From the NCBI RefSeq assembly GCF_001039355.2, contig NW_019773520.1:1-64000 (forward strand): a stretch of DNA of 64,000 nucleotides, given 5' to 3'. Made by a program: the position numbers and the translations under genes. Position 1 is the stretch's first letter, and every line of letters starts with the position of its first letter. Below are positions 1-11,658 of the stretch, piece after piece. The stretch comes from Lingula anatina. Its lineage: Eukaryota; Brachiopoda; Lingulata; Lingulida; Lingulidae. Under the pieces are notes generated by a model. That model made no database searches, was not told the origin of the DNA, and worked only from the letters and a program-made list of their open reading frames with translations.

Positions 1-3000
1 TACTTCAGAACCAGGGACCACTTCAGAACCAGGGGCACAACCGGAAGGATCAGGTATGTGTTATTTAAAGTCTAACAGAAATGAATCCTGAAAGATTCAT
101 AAGATGACACATTAGGATAAAGTTCCTCTACAATTTAAAATGTAATTTTAAAATGTAATTTTAAGTTCTAACAATGCATGGTTACATGGTTGCATGTTCA
201 AGCATATTTTTTCGTTTAAACATGCACCTTTGGTCCCTGTCTCCTGATACTCGCCATAACTGTGTAACAATTTTGGAAAAGTTCTTAACCAACACTTAAG
301 TGATGGTTTTTCAAATTCCTCCATCAACTTGGGCTCTATTCTTGCATTGACTTCTGGATTGGGACGCAATATATATAACTGTGTTAACCTGTTTGACAGA
401 AACTCGGGTTAGTCAAGAGGTGGTCAATTTGATATTTTTTGCAACATTAATTCATGGTATTTATTCATTTATTTTTTCATTATGATCAAAAATATAACTT
501 GTCCTCAGATAAATTCAACAAGAAGTGTTTTATGTACTTGGGTTGAAAACCCTTTGCTTTGTCACTTAAATGATAAAGAATTTTTTTAAAGGTCTTATTA
601 AAAGGTGTTATCTTGCTTTGTGTATATTTATAACAAAATGTTAGTTGTAAATTGATTATTTCCATTAACTGTATGGCATCTGAGACTTTAAGATTTACAT
701 GAAAAAATGATGCTAGATAAACCCAACAATTATAAATTATAATGACTCACTGAGCAAAATGACATGGCACATTTTTAACACATGACATTGATTCATTCTT
801 CACATATCAGCTGGCTTGCATGCAATGGACTGCACAGACATTGTCATTGGACGAGCTCGTGGTATGAGAGGCAATGTGGGAGACTACTACACTCGTGATC
901 GTTCATCGCCAAGACCTGATTCTTTTTATGATAATGGCTTCAACAGTCTAACAGCAGCACTGGCATATGAGCAAAATGGAGTGACCACAGTGTTATTCAG
1001 AAAGAAGTTGGAAGGTGAATAGCTAAAATAAAGTTTAGTGTGTTAAAGACAGTATATATTTTTGATAGGCACTGATGTTCTTGACATGGCCAATATATAT
1101 ATATATATATGCTTTTGTGAAAAAGATTCTGAATAAATTATAAATAATTGTGCATTAATTTTTTTTAAGTTGTGCTGAAATGTATAATTTTAATAGAGAA
1201 AGGAAAATGCATTTGCATGGAATTTATAAATAACATAAAATTCATATAAGATTGCAATTTTCAGACTGTGAGAGTGGAGATTTCCGGAGTCTGCTCACTT
1301 ATAAATATGTGGATTTTATTTATTTATTTATTTTTTTTGCTGTAGCTACTGAACAACAGGATCATGACATTAGAAATGAATTGATGCATGTCATCTGGGC
1401 TCGTGGTCAGCAGATTGGTCAATATCACCACAACCCTGAGTCTGGCCTTGAAAAAGGGAACCCAGCTGTGTCCAACTTTTATCGTCCAGATGAGATCAAA
1501 TATCATGGTCATGGTGCCCAAAGAGGACAGGCTAGACTCAACTTTGTGGGTGAGTATACAGCATGTTATTAGTCTCTGAGATATTATGTACAAGGTGACT
1601 CAAACCCCCCCCCCCCCCCAAGTCTTGAAAAAAACACATTGTCATCCAGATGGCAACAATGTTGGATGACAGCAATATTGCAATGTTGGCGTCATCGTGG
1701 AGAACATTGATATTTTGGGTATTGATATTATATAATTACATATTTATTGACTTTGGCTTCAGGTCAATATCAATTTGCAAAACAGCATATTGGCCTTAGT
1801 CAAAGTCATAAATCTTATAAAAAAATAATTTTCATAAGTATTCTAATGAACGTTTAGCTTGAACTTGAACAATATCTGGGTATTCTATGCAATTTTTATG
1901 ATCAATTAAGTTTCTTTTCATATGTTATTCTGCTGTTAACTATGTGTGCAATGGGCTACATGTTTTTTGCACTTAACTATGGACAATTCTGTATTTTTAC
2001 AGAACAACCAATCACCAAACCCTGTGGCAATGAATACAAGCAACCAACTAGCTGTACTGATGATGACTGTGAATACAAAGCCACCTGGGAATATGACGCA
2101 GCCGTGGATGAGGTGACATTTACTCTGAAAGCCAAAAACACTGAGAACAAATGGATTGGTATTGGATTCTCACCGGATAGGAATATGGTAGGTCATATGA
2201 TTTTTATTTTGTAACTAATTTAGTAAGTTTTCAGGTAGTGGAAAATAACGAATTGAGAAAAAGGTCATTATGATAATAAATAACAGTAAGATTACTTGTG
2301 TGGTTACATATAGGTTAGATATATTGGACAAACTGAAATTATGGTATATAATCAATTTGGAAGAATGATTTTCAAAAATCACATTATTTGCCAATGTTAT
2401 TGCTTCAAAATTAGTGTTGAAGATTATGTTTTAAAAGAAAATCTGAGACTCAAAGAAAGATATTGTGTTGTACATTAGTATGTTTCTGAGATGATATGTG
2501 AGATGTAGTTATTGACAAAGTGGAAGACATGAGAACATGTAGCTGCTAGCTCTTTGCAGAAATATTTTTTGACGGACTTAACATTTTTGTTTTGTGTTTG
2601 TGAATTGATTGGAGGGTTTCATTTTAATTTCAAAATGTAGAAACTGATTCTAATAATTTAGAGCCAACTCCTAAAAGTTTTAACAGAAAGTATGCATTTT
2701 TGATGTTACTTATTTTCATATCTGTATCTTTTAAAGCCTGACACAGATGTTATTGTCGGTTGGGTGGAGGCTGATGGAAGAGTTGTTGTACAGGACAGGT
2801 AATTAATTATAAACTCTATATGTGTTTTGCATTGGATGTCTAATGAGCATATTCAGTTTGAGGTGTATAATAATTTTCTTCGGAAATGCAATTGGTCAAA
2901 AATAATCCAATTTAATTTAGTCAGAGGAAAATAATATTTAACATTGCTTTAGTGAAAATAAACAAACTCAGTTCTGAATGTTCTGATTCATCCAGTGCTC

Positions 3001-6000
3001 TTAAGTTCCATATGATCTTTCCTCTTATATGTCCGTGCTCTTGTCTGTACTGCTGTTGAAAAATCATTTACAACAGATGTAATATACAGTAGACAAAAAA
3101 AGTCCTTTATATTATTTTCATCAATTTTGACCTTGTGAAGCAGTTAAAATAGCAACATTCATTTATAGTTTTCTATAAACTCTACAGGAAAGCAGTGGGT
3201 TACTCTCCACCATTAGTGGACTCAAGGTCAGATATAAAAAATATAGAGGGCTCCCAACTGTTTGGAGTCACAACTATCAAGTTTACCAGAGCGAGAAACA
3301 CCGGAGATAACCAGAATGACTTCCAGTTTTCTGACACTGATTGCTACTACTTTATGTATGCTGTTGGTGGAAGCGTGTCTGGCACATCTATAAACAAGCA
3401 TGCCAAAACTCCTGTTATTTCGTCTGAAAAAATATGCATAAAGACATGCTCTTCAGGTATGTGTTTGTTTTTTTTTTGTTTTTTTCAATACGTACAATTT
3501 AAACTCTTTTATATATATTACTTTCCAACTTTAAAGTTGACTGCTTTCTTTACTGACCACTTCATTGTATTTATGAAATGTTGGGTGGAAAATTGTTTCT
3601 GAAATTTGTGCAAAGTTGAGTTGCTATTGTAAAAAGGCTCCAACTTAAGATAACCAAAACTGTTGGAACTGTTTCAAAATATTATTGAAATATGACATAA
3701 TGAACTTCCAGCTTTATTTACAAAGGGCATCAAGTGCTTTGATTAATACTAATAAATAACTGAATGCAATTGACTTGACATTTTTTTACTATTTTAGTGA
3801 CAGTTACCATGTCTGCATCTGTCAGATTTACCAGTGTCACATTCAGTGAAAACCTGAGGAACAGGAACACAGAAGAGTTTATAGAACTTGAGAGCAAAGT
3901 GAAGGCAGCCGTGAGTTTGCTATAGTCAATGAATAAAAACTTTCATTTTCATTCTTTGCATTTAAGTCGTTCTTACACAAAAGTCAGCATCCACTTTTTT
4001 TTACTCTAAGATCTATGACCAAGCTGGTGATGTGATAAGATATAACAACATGCAATGTAAAGCCAGGATATTGGCATTGGTTATGCCGTATGGATCTTAG
4101 TTATTTTACAAAGTCAGTGGAATTAATAGACTTGTGAAGATTACTACTACTACTACTACTACTACTTCTATTTTCCCTGTAAGTATGATTTAAGGCACAA
4201 TTTAGATGTTATTATTTTTTATAAACAGCATCTGTTTTGTTCCAGGTTGAGCCTGCTTTGAAAGAAGCACTGCCAGGTTACAGGAGTGTGAGGGTTGCAG
4301 AATTTGCGTAAGTTCTTGCATCTTTACTAGAGGAGAGTTAGACCTATTGGCAAGTCATGTTTTGAATTTGAATGCGACTTATTAAATTGTGAAGGAAAAA
4401 ACAGATTGAGGTTGTCACTGAAAGCTGTATCAATAACTCTGTCTTTTTGGTTGAAAAATCAACGCTTTAAATTGCTGAATTATTGTCCTGTAGATGAAGT
4501 TAAGACCTTGTCCAGTATTCCAGTCTGATGTATTTTCAGGCCAGGCAGTGTGGTTGCCAAACTGGATATAGAGGCTGACGTTCCTGATAACAGCGAAGCT
4601 GCAGCCCAGAGTGATTCACTGGAGGCCCTGAAAAGGGCAAACTATTCCTCGCAGAGCCTGACTGCAGACCTGGGCTCTATAACTGTAGAGCCGAAAAAAC
4701 AACAGGGTAATATATGACTTTTTGTTGAACAAACTGTTGTCAAGAAATGATCTAGAGTTTGAGATACAGAATCACATGCAAAATAGATGTTATTAAAATA
4801 AATATTAATGATGAATTTTCCAGACATTTATTTGATAATTAAGGCATCTTTATGGTTTTTCTGTGACATGAGCTTATAAATAATGATGATACTATACAAA
4901 TTCTTTCTAATTCCTTTTTTTCTTATTTATTCAGGGACAGATAAAAAACCAACTGGTGGTAAGTGACAATTTAATTGTTTCTGAGTTTAATGGGAGGATT
5001 TAGAGAAAAAGCCACAGAAGATGTTCAGACTTATACATGAATTAGGGGAAAGAAGTTGAAAACCTTCCTTGTTGGATTGATTTTCTTTTTAAAGTTTGGA
5101 AGGCTTGATTGCAAGGAATTACCTTTTGGATAATGAAATAATTTACAAGTAAAAAACTCACTGCTAGATAATTTATTATATATCTCTTATTCTGAATAAT
5201 AATTGCATTTCAGGATTTTGATTAACATATTTTACAGGGACAGCTTATAGCTAACAGAAAACAAAATTTCATTTTGACTGGAATTAGTATTAATTGATTG
5301 ATCACAACAGTTTTTGAAAAATCAAAAAATTTTCAAGATTGTTGTTCTTGGAATTCAAGTTAACATGTTTAAAAAATAATAGATCAAGAGTAAGTTATCC
5401 TCATTTCCTTTTTTTGTGGCACATATTCATTATGCTAGCCATTGCAAATATTTACAAAGTGCATAAATGCCCAGGTTAAAATTAAAATAATCAATATTTT
5501 TCAAATTGAAATTTCCCCTCTGTTTCTGCATACTTGTTACCAGTGACCATTCAGGCAAAAAAAAAAAATTGAAATATTAAAGCATCAAAACAAAATTGAA
5601 AAGTTTGGAGCTGTAATAATCATGCCATATTTTACAGGTGTCTCAGGTTTGTTAAACACAACAATGGTGATAGTAATTGTGGTGTGTGTAGCAGCCCTGC
5701 TTCTGTTGCTCATGCTTATGGTGTTCATCTGCAAATGCTGTCAACAGCGGAGAGAGTATGAAACCAGTCATGTTTACAAACTTCACAACATGCAGGTAAA
5801 TAGGGGGCAGCAGCAGATCACCCCTGGTCAGGCTCTGGTGCTCTCACCGAGTCTGCCTGCCTCTGTAGCAAAAATGTATGGCTCATGCGATTGACTGCAT
5901 CGTATCTTGGTTGTTTGTCTGTGTTATAGACTGTTCAGAAAATTTAAAAGTTCCAGAAAATTTTGATTCTGGTCTAACTTGATGTCTAAGGTTATCCTGG

Positions 6001-8355
6001 ACACGCTGCAGCAACAAGCATGACTCATCATTTTTGAGTAGTTGAAAAAAATGAGGGCAAGGTCATCTAAAGGTCACTTATTTTGCTTTGTTTGTTGCTT
6101 ATTTTGCAGACCTGACAGATATACAGATATTTTCTATAATTGGGGGTGTTGGCGGGGCCATAATTCTCATAGGCGTATTTATCCTGGTGGAACGTTGCTG
6201 CCATTTCCGTAAAGAAAGGGCATACAGAAAGTCCACTCAAAGCCTCACTAGCCACAAGGTATGCCTGTACATGAAAAGCTAATTATCCAGCACAGGAAGA
6301 TCTCTTTTGGATTAACTATCTCTAAATTTCAGATATATCTAGGTGCATAAGACCACTCCTGGTTGTTTCAATTACTTTTACTTCTGCAAGTACCTTGTCT
6401 AACAATTTAAGCCTTTTAACATTTGTGACAACTTTTCAACTAAAGATTTTTAGTGAGATTAGTGCTTGCTTTTGTTTGTGCTTTCACAGTTTCTAGAAAA
6501 AATTATTTCACTGCTACTACTATGCTGCATATACTTTAATGAAACATTTCTGTTTCTTAAAAGTAAATAATTTCAAAAGAGATTTTCTTGTACAGGATCA
6601 AAGATTAATTACTCAAAACACAAACTATTAAAAATTAATTACGTAGTTTCTCATACATATCTTTTCAATTTCTTAAGTCTACTTCTATTTATCCATATAC
6701 ATATATATATATATATATATATTGCTTGAATTTATTTGTCATAATTTTGTACACTAATATTATTTTTCTGCTTGATGACTTTTTGTTTGTTCTCTCATAG
6801 CTGGGGGATTTAGCTTATTATTTACATTGAATATTACTAACCAATATTTTACTTGGGCCTTTTTCTTATTCTTTTGGAATATAAGGAATGGAGAAAAACC
6901 CTTGGTGAATATGGTAACTGTAATTGCTCATAACTAATCTAGTTACTAATAAAATTACTAATACTCAGCACACCCTATATGTGCTATAGTACAGCTTTGT
7001 GAAATTTCCTATTCCCATTTATGCACAACATATAATATCCTAATGCATCCCCTAACATATGATTGGAGACTTCACTTTATAGCTATTTCTATGTATATTA
7101 TTTGCAAGTGTTTTACCTGATTGAATATTTCAATGTGCATGCATGTATCACTTGCAGTATTCTTCAACCTGGTAACAGTCTTTAACTGTTGTAGAACTTT
7201 TGCATGGTACTTTCTAAACTTTCAGATTCCTGTCAAAAAAGCAGTGCAGGTGTACCTTTGTTGGCTAAACTTAAGGAATATTTGTTTCCTGTGGTAAAAT
7301 GGACATTACTTCCTATAGTTATGTCAGGTTCATTTTTTGTGATGGTGGGAAAGTTTGTACTGGTGCATGATGTGTAGCTTCCCCAAATGTGTGTGGTCAT
7401 GTTTTTATTATTTATTTATTTATTTATTTATTTTTTTTTTTGCTTGAAAATGTTTTCTAGGGATATTGAGACAGTTCTTTCAGTGTAGAAGTAGTACTTT
7501 GTAATAATGTTACCTGTAGAGCTTGAGCACATGACCATTTTTTTTTAATTGAATCATCCCTAAATGGATTATTCACCCTGAAACACAAACATATGGAATA
7601 ACCATAGATTCTAAGTATGAACATTTTCTTAATGCAAAAGGAACACTGCCATTATGAATGTTGGTTGATTATTCCTGGAATATAAAAGTAAAGGCTGTTC
7701 TCTTATATACCCCATTGTCAACACTGCATCTCAGTACAAGATGACAATACAAGAATATGTCTGGCATATTTTTTGGACCCTGATTCAGACTGTATATAGG
7801 CATTCTCACCTCCCTGGGTAGGATGCAACCCAGTTATCATTTGAAGCTTGCATACAAACAATACAACGACAGTTTTAAATCAAATAGGTTTTGGTAAAAA
7901 AAAAAGCTAGAAATGTGTTATGAATTCATTTTGCATTTCCATTAGAAACCCTCTTACAAAAATTATGTACATATTTGAGACGAGCAATAAAATAATTTTT
8001 TGTTCATTTCTTCAGTCCATTACTCTTACTGAAATCAGGAATAATCCCTTCTTTGCAAATATAGATTCAGTTTAATTTCTATAATGCAGCAACATCATTT
8101 GGCAGCTCTATGGAGTAATGGTCATATGCATATTAAGGCGCATAGTATTGACATACGGAAATGAAATCCTATTGTTTGGTCTTGGGTGTAGATTCCATGA
8201 AATGATTAGGTATATATATGTTCTTTTGTTCTTTATTTTAGGATCAGCCAAGAGACAACAGCAAAGTGTACTACGACAACAATGGTTTCGACGGCAATGG
8301 CTACACTCACGACGCCCCTGTGCAGGATGATAACCATATTGAGGAAAAGCAATAA
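1..8355 (+). CDS. Skeletor-like DOMON-SEA transmembrane protein, 3' part
   Basis: Exons: 1-53, 811-1014, 1346-1549, 2003-2187, 2737-2798, 3188-3456, 3798-3910, 4246-4307, 4540-4706, 4935-4958, then 5638-5795 or 6110-6258, then 8242-8355 (TAA). The gene starts before the window. Phases agree at every junction. The first exon encodes a TSEPG repeat linker. Exons 2-6 match the DOMON region of invertebrate 'protein Skeletor' (AMDCTDIVIG, DYYTRDRS, MHVIWARG, YRPDEIKYHG, then WIGIGFSPDRNM, DTDVIVGW and NKHAKTPV). The Met of DRNM and the His of NKHAKTP sit where cytochrome-type DOMON domains place haem ligands, so redox activity is possible but inferred. Exons 7-9 form a SEA domain with a GSVVA autoproteolysis-type site. 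A single transmembrane helix and a short acidic cytoplasmic tail follow. In Skeletor proteins DM13 domains precede this region and would lie upstream. Family assignment rests on recalled motif pattern. Confidence 0.8.
5638..5795 (+). other. Alternative transmembrane exon A of the Skeletor-like gene
   Basis: The exon enters in phase 1 (ag at 5636-5637) and leaves in phase 0 (CAG|gtaaat). It encodes a strongly hydrophobic helix (VIVIVVCVAALLLLLMLMVF) followed by ICKCC and a basic juxtamembrane stretch. Exon B at 6110-6258 has the same phases, so the two cannot be joined in series without a frameshift. If the donor is not used, the frame runs through the intron to a stop at 5892-5894, giving a different short tail. 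Confidence 0.75.
6110..6258 (+). other. Alternative transmembrane exon B of the Skeletor-like gene
   Basis: The exon enters in phase 1 after ttttgcag and leaves in phase 0 at AAG|gtatgc. It encodes DLTDIQIFSI, then a glycine-rich hydrophobic helix (GGVGGAIILIGVFILV), then ERCCHFRKERAYRK. Same architecture as exon A (linker, helix, CC pair, basic tail) but a different sequence, so it reads as a duplicated, diverged, mutually exclusive exon. Confidence 0.75.
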
Positions 8356-9640
8356 CAAAACTGACACCTTAAAAACGGTTGAAGTTAGTGTCACTCAAGG
8401 TCAATAACGTTTTAATACAATTTTCAAGGAAAGAAGTATTCAGTTTTTCCAAGTTTGACATTGTATAGAACTTCCCACTGCCATCTACTTCCCTGCTTCA
8501 TACACCATTCAAGTGGAATAGTGTAGGTTAACATTGTTATAGTGTTACGCACAAGTTTCTTTAAATTTAAAAGTTACAGATTAAAAATATGAATACTTCC
8601 AATTTTCTTTTAAAAAAGATATTTCATGAAGCTTGGATCAGTTAACTTAAAGATAAGTGATTTTAGTCAACTCTCAGGCAATGAAACTTATACTTTACAT
8701 GTGATGAGTTATGGTTATATCTGGGACTTACTTGCATATCAAAAGCAAGTGAAAAATGTGCTTGTTCTGTTAAGGACTTTAAAAAATGATCCCCTGTTAC
8801 ACAGTCCTTTGTTACCAAGTGCCATGTTTGATATATACATATATATATATATTATGCAATTTTTTCAATTGGCTTACAGATTTGAAGTCATGATGTATCA
8901 TATTAGAATGTAATATAAGTAGCCAAGTTCAATACAAGAGCTAAAAGAGGAAGTTTGTCCTATAAATGTAAGATTTTGGTCTATTTCAATCCAGGGACAA
9001 AATAGACAAGTATATTTTGGTCTTAAAGTACAGACCAGTGTTGAACTGTTTCTTTGTGACACTGAACACTGAATCCTAATGTGAATGATATAAGTGTATT
9101 GTGATATGGGGAGAATAATTAATATCTGTCTGACAAGGCTGGCTGTATAATTCTGGCAGCTGTACATACATATATATTCAGGGTACAACTTTAAGCTTGT
9201 TTCATATTTATGCCATTTATATATAAAAAATGAATCCATTGGATTTAATATATTGATTTTTTGAAAGGTCGCACTTATGACTGAAGACATTTTTGAAAAA
9301 GAATTAAAAGAGATTAAGAGTAACATTTCCCAAGAGATAAAGAATTACGTCTTGTGCTTTGCAATGACAGTGATACACTTAGTGAATCTCAGTAGATAAA
9401 ATCTAAAAAGAACATCTAGACTTGGAGGTAAAATACATAGGTATGAAGCAATAATAGATAGTATGGTTCTTTTTTGTCTGTCATATCTGTGTATGTATAT
9501 ATGTATAACTGATCACGTTTTTGAAGCATATTACTATTAAAAAGATATGGTGACGGACTAAAAAATGGGCAATAATTATGCTACTTGTCAGAATTGCTTG
9601 TTACTTTACGCAATATTTGACTCTTTAATAAAAAAATCAT
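8356..9640 (+). other. Probable 3' UTR of the Skeletor-like gene
   Basis: AT-rich sequence without a supported coding exon follows the TAA at 8353-8355. An AATAAA hexamer at about 9626 followed by further A/T-rich sequence is the best polyadenylation candidate. A 142-codon open frame on the opposite strand (8898-9326) has no family resemblance and is treated as chance. Confidence 0.4.
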
Positions 9641-11469
9641 TATTATATCATTTGTGACTTTTTCCTTTTCGCCAAATGAAAAAAGATATGTATTAGAAGG
9701 TTACCTCACTTCTCCCATAAACATTGCTCGCTGTGTTTTCAAAGATTGAACAAAAATTACAAGTTCTCATCCTCACAAAATTCGTTTACGCATAACTGAT
9801 TAACATAGAATCTTGGTTACATCATAATTTAGTAGTCTCATCAATCATCTGGGTAACCATATTGATAACCTGGTCAATTAGTTAATATAAATTAATAAAA
9901 CCTCATTTGAGTAAAAGCTGCCTCAACCTGCCGTATATCAATCAACTTGCTTATTATGTTTTGTCGTACTACTCGTGATAGTGGAGACACGGTGTTAATG
10001 TCGACCGAGTGTTGCCCCTCTGTCATAAAGGTAGCCACCCTGTGTTTCAGAGATTACTGGAAAACCGCCTCGTAGAAAAATAATGCTGATTACACATATA
10101 GAAGTGAGTTGCCAGCAAATCCTCAGACTCCGGTTGACGTAGGCTCACAGTGGCAGTGACTTTCATATGGACCTAACGAAATGGACAAAGTGTTTTGAGT
10201 GAATGGAAAAATGAATAATTGAATTTTAGCACTAAAGGATAAGTATCAAAAACACGAAAAAGCTCACACAGCATTTTATCCCATGCCAATGGGGGTAAAT
10301 TATAAGTACTCTGTGCCAAAACTGAGGACTGTCCGATCATCTAAAACTTTTATACCCTGGGCTTTATCAAATTTTAAAAACTAAGGTTTTTATGAACTTT
10401 TAATGTGTATCGAATCATTTTAACACTTACAGCTTGGACATAATTTTGTCATTATGTCCAAGCTTACAAGTATGTTTTAAGATTTTTTTATTTTATTCTA
10501 AAATCCAACTTTTTAAGTTGCAAATAAATACATATTGTTATTATTATTATTAGTTATGCATTGAAATCTACTTTCTCTGATTTTCCGGTATCCGAAGTGA
10601 ATTAATTTCTTGTTGCCATTAGTTTGTTTGTAACAACGAATAAATAGAAATGAGTGTCATCACAAGTTTTTGGTTCTCTTTACATGAAAACATTTGGGCA
10701 GCTAGACTGTTTGAACTGCTGGATATTTAGCTCGTGTTTTCATTTTGTTGCTTTAACAGTAAATACAAACACTATGCTGGCGGTACTCAAATATTTCTAT
10801 TAGAAGTCAATTGAAACGGGAGTACATAGAGGTTAATATGTAAGCAGAATTGTATTTATACTGTCGAGATGGGGGTTATCGAATGTGCCACCCGAGGTCT
10901 TTAAATATATATTCAATGTAGAAACATCAGAATGAATTCTCCAACCATTGATTTAATTTGTTATCAATGACAATTAAGCTTTTTTTGTGTGGAAATATTA
11001 ATAGATCGAAATATTTTTTCTTTCTTTTTTTCCCCTTGAACGGTGAATTTTGAATAGAAAAATGGAAAATCAGTTATTTTCGATTATTCGGCGTAACTTC
11101 ACTTCTAGATTTACGTGTATTTTTTTTCTTTTCCTCTCTCTTCTCAAAAGAAGTTATATTGACTTTGTGCTTTAATTATAATATTTTTCTTTCTTCCCAT
11201 CATCCACCATGCATTACTATGTGAACGAAAATATGGACCCTCAACCTAACTTTTCCCTTTCTTTTCTTACCTAACGCCATAACTTGGTATGTTTCATTAT
11301 ATTCCTTGAAATGAATTTTTTCTTTTACCTTCGTTAGCCTTCGTTAAATTTTTATCTCCATTGGTAAAATTGCTTTCAACCTGAAATAAAATAAGTATCC
11401 TAGCCTCTTCGCTGCCCCCCCTCCCGTAACGCTGTGAGGTAAAGGCGTTACGCCATGCCTGCATGTAAA
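9641..11469. other. Intergenic, no gene seen
   Basis: AT-rich sequence between the Skeletor-like gene and the next gene. It holds a short perfect-stem hairpin at 10426-10470 and nothing else I can support. Confidence 0.5.
10426..10470. repeat. Short inverted repeat (hairpin)
   Basis: The arms CTTACAGCTTGGACATAAT and ATTATGTCCAAGCTTACAAG pair over about 19 bases with a six-base loop (TTTGTC). It is shorter than a usual pre-miRNA, so a repeat relic is as likely as an RNA gene. Confidence 0.5.
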
Positions 11470-11658
11470 CGAAACAATACACGTGACGTCATAATTGAAA
11501 ATCGAAGTCAGATTTGCTACTATAGCGATTTGACATCCATTGACTTTTCCCCCTCGAAACAAATAGCTTGAACAAGCCACCAAATCGGGAGCTCCGTCAA
11601 GCGACAACATGTGACAACATGTTGCTTGCTCATCGGGACATATTTGAGTGAAAAAAAC
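11470..11658 (+). promoter_or_regulatory. Probable promoter/5' UTR of the 11.7-18.2 kb gene
   Basis: A perfect palindromic CRE (TGACGTCA, 11484-11491) overlaps an E-box (CACGTG, 11480-11485) about 170 bases upstream of the chosen start codon. The surroundings are richer in CpG than the flanks. Promoter activity is inferred from position and motifs. Confidence 0.4.

Noticed and set aside
8898-9326. Minus-strand 142-codon open frame
   Set aside because: It lies in the probable 3' UTR of the Skeletor-like gene, is compositionally AT-driven and resembles no family.
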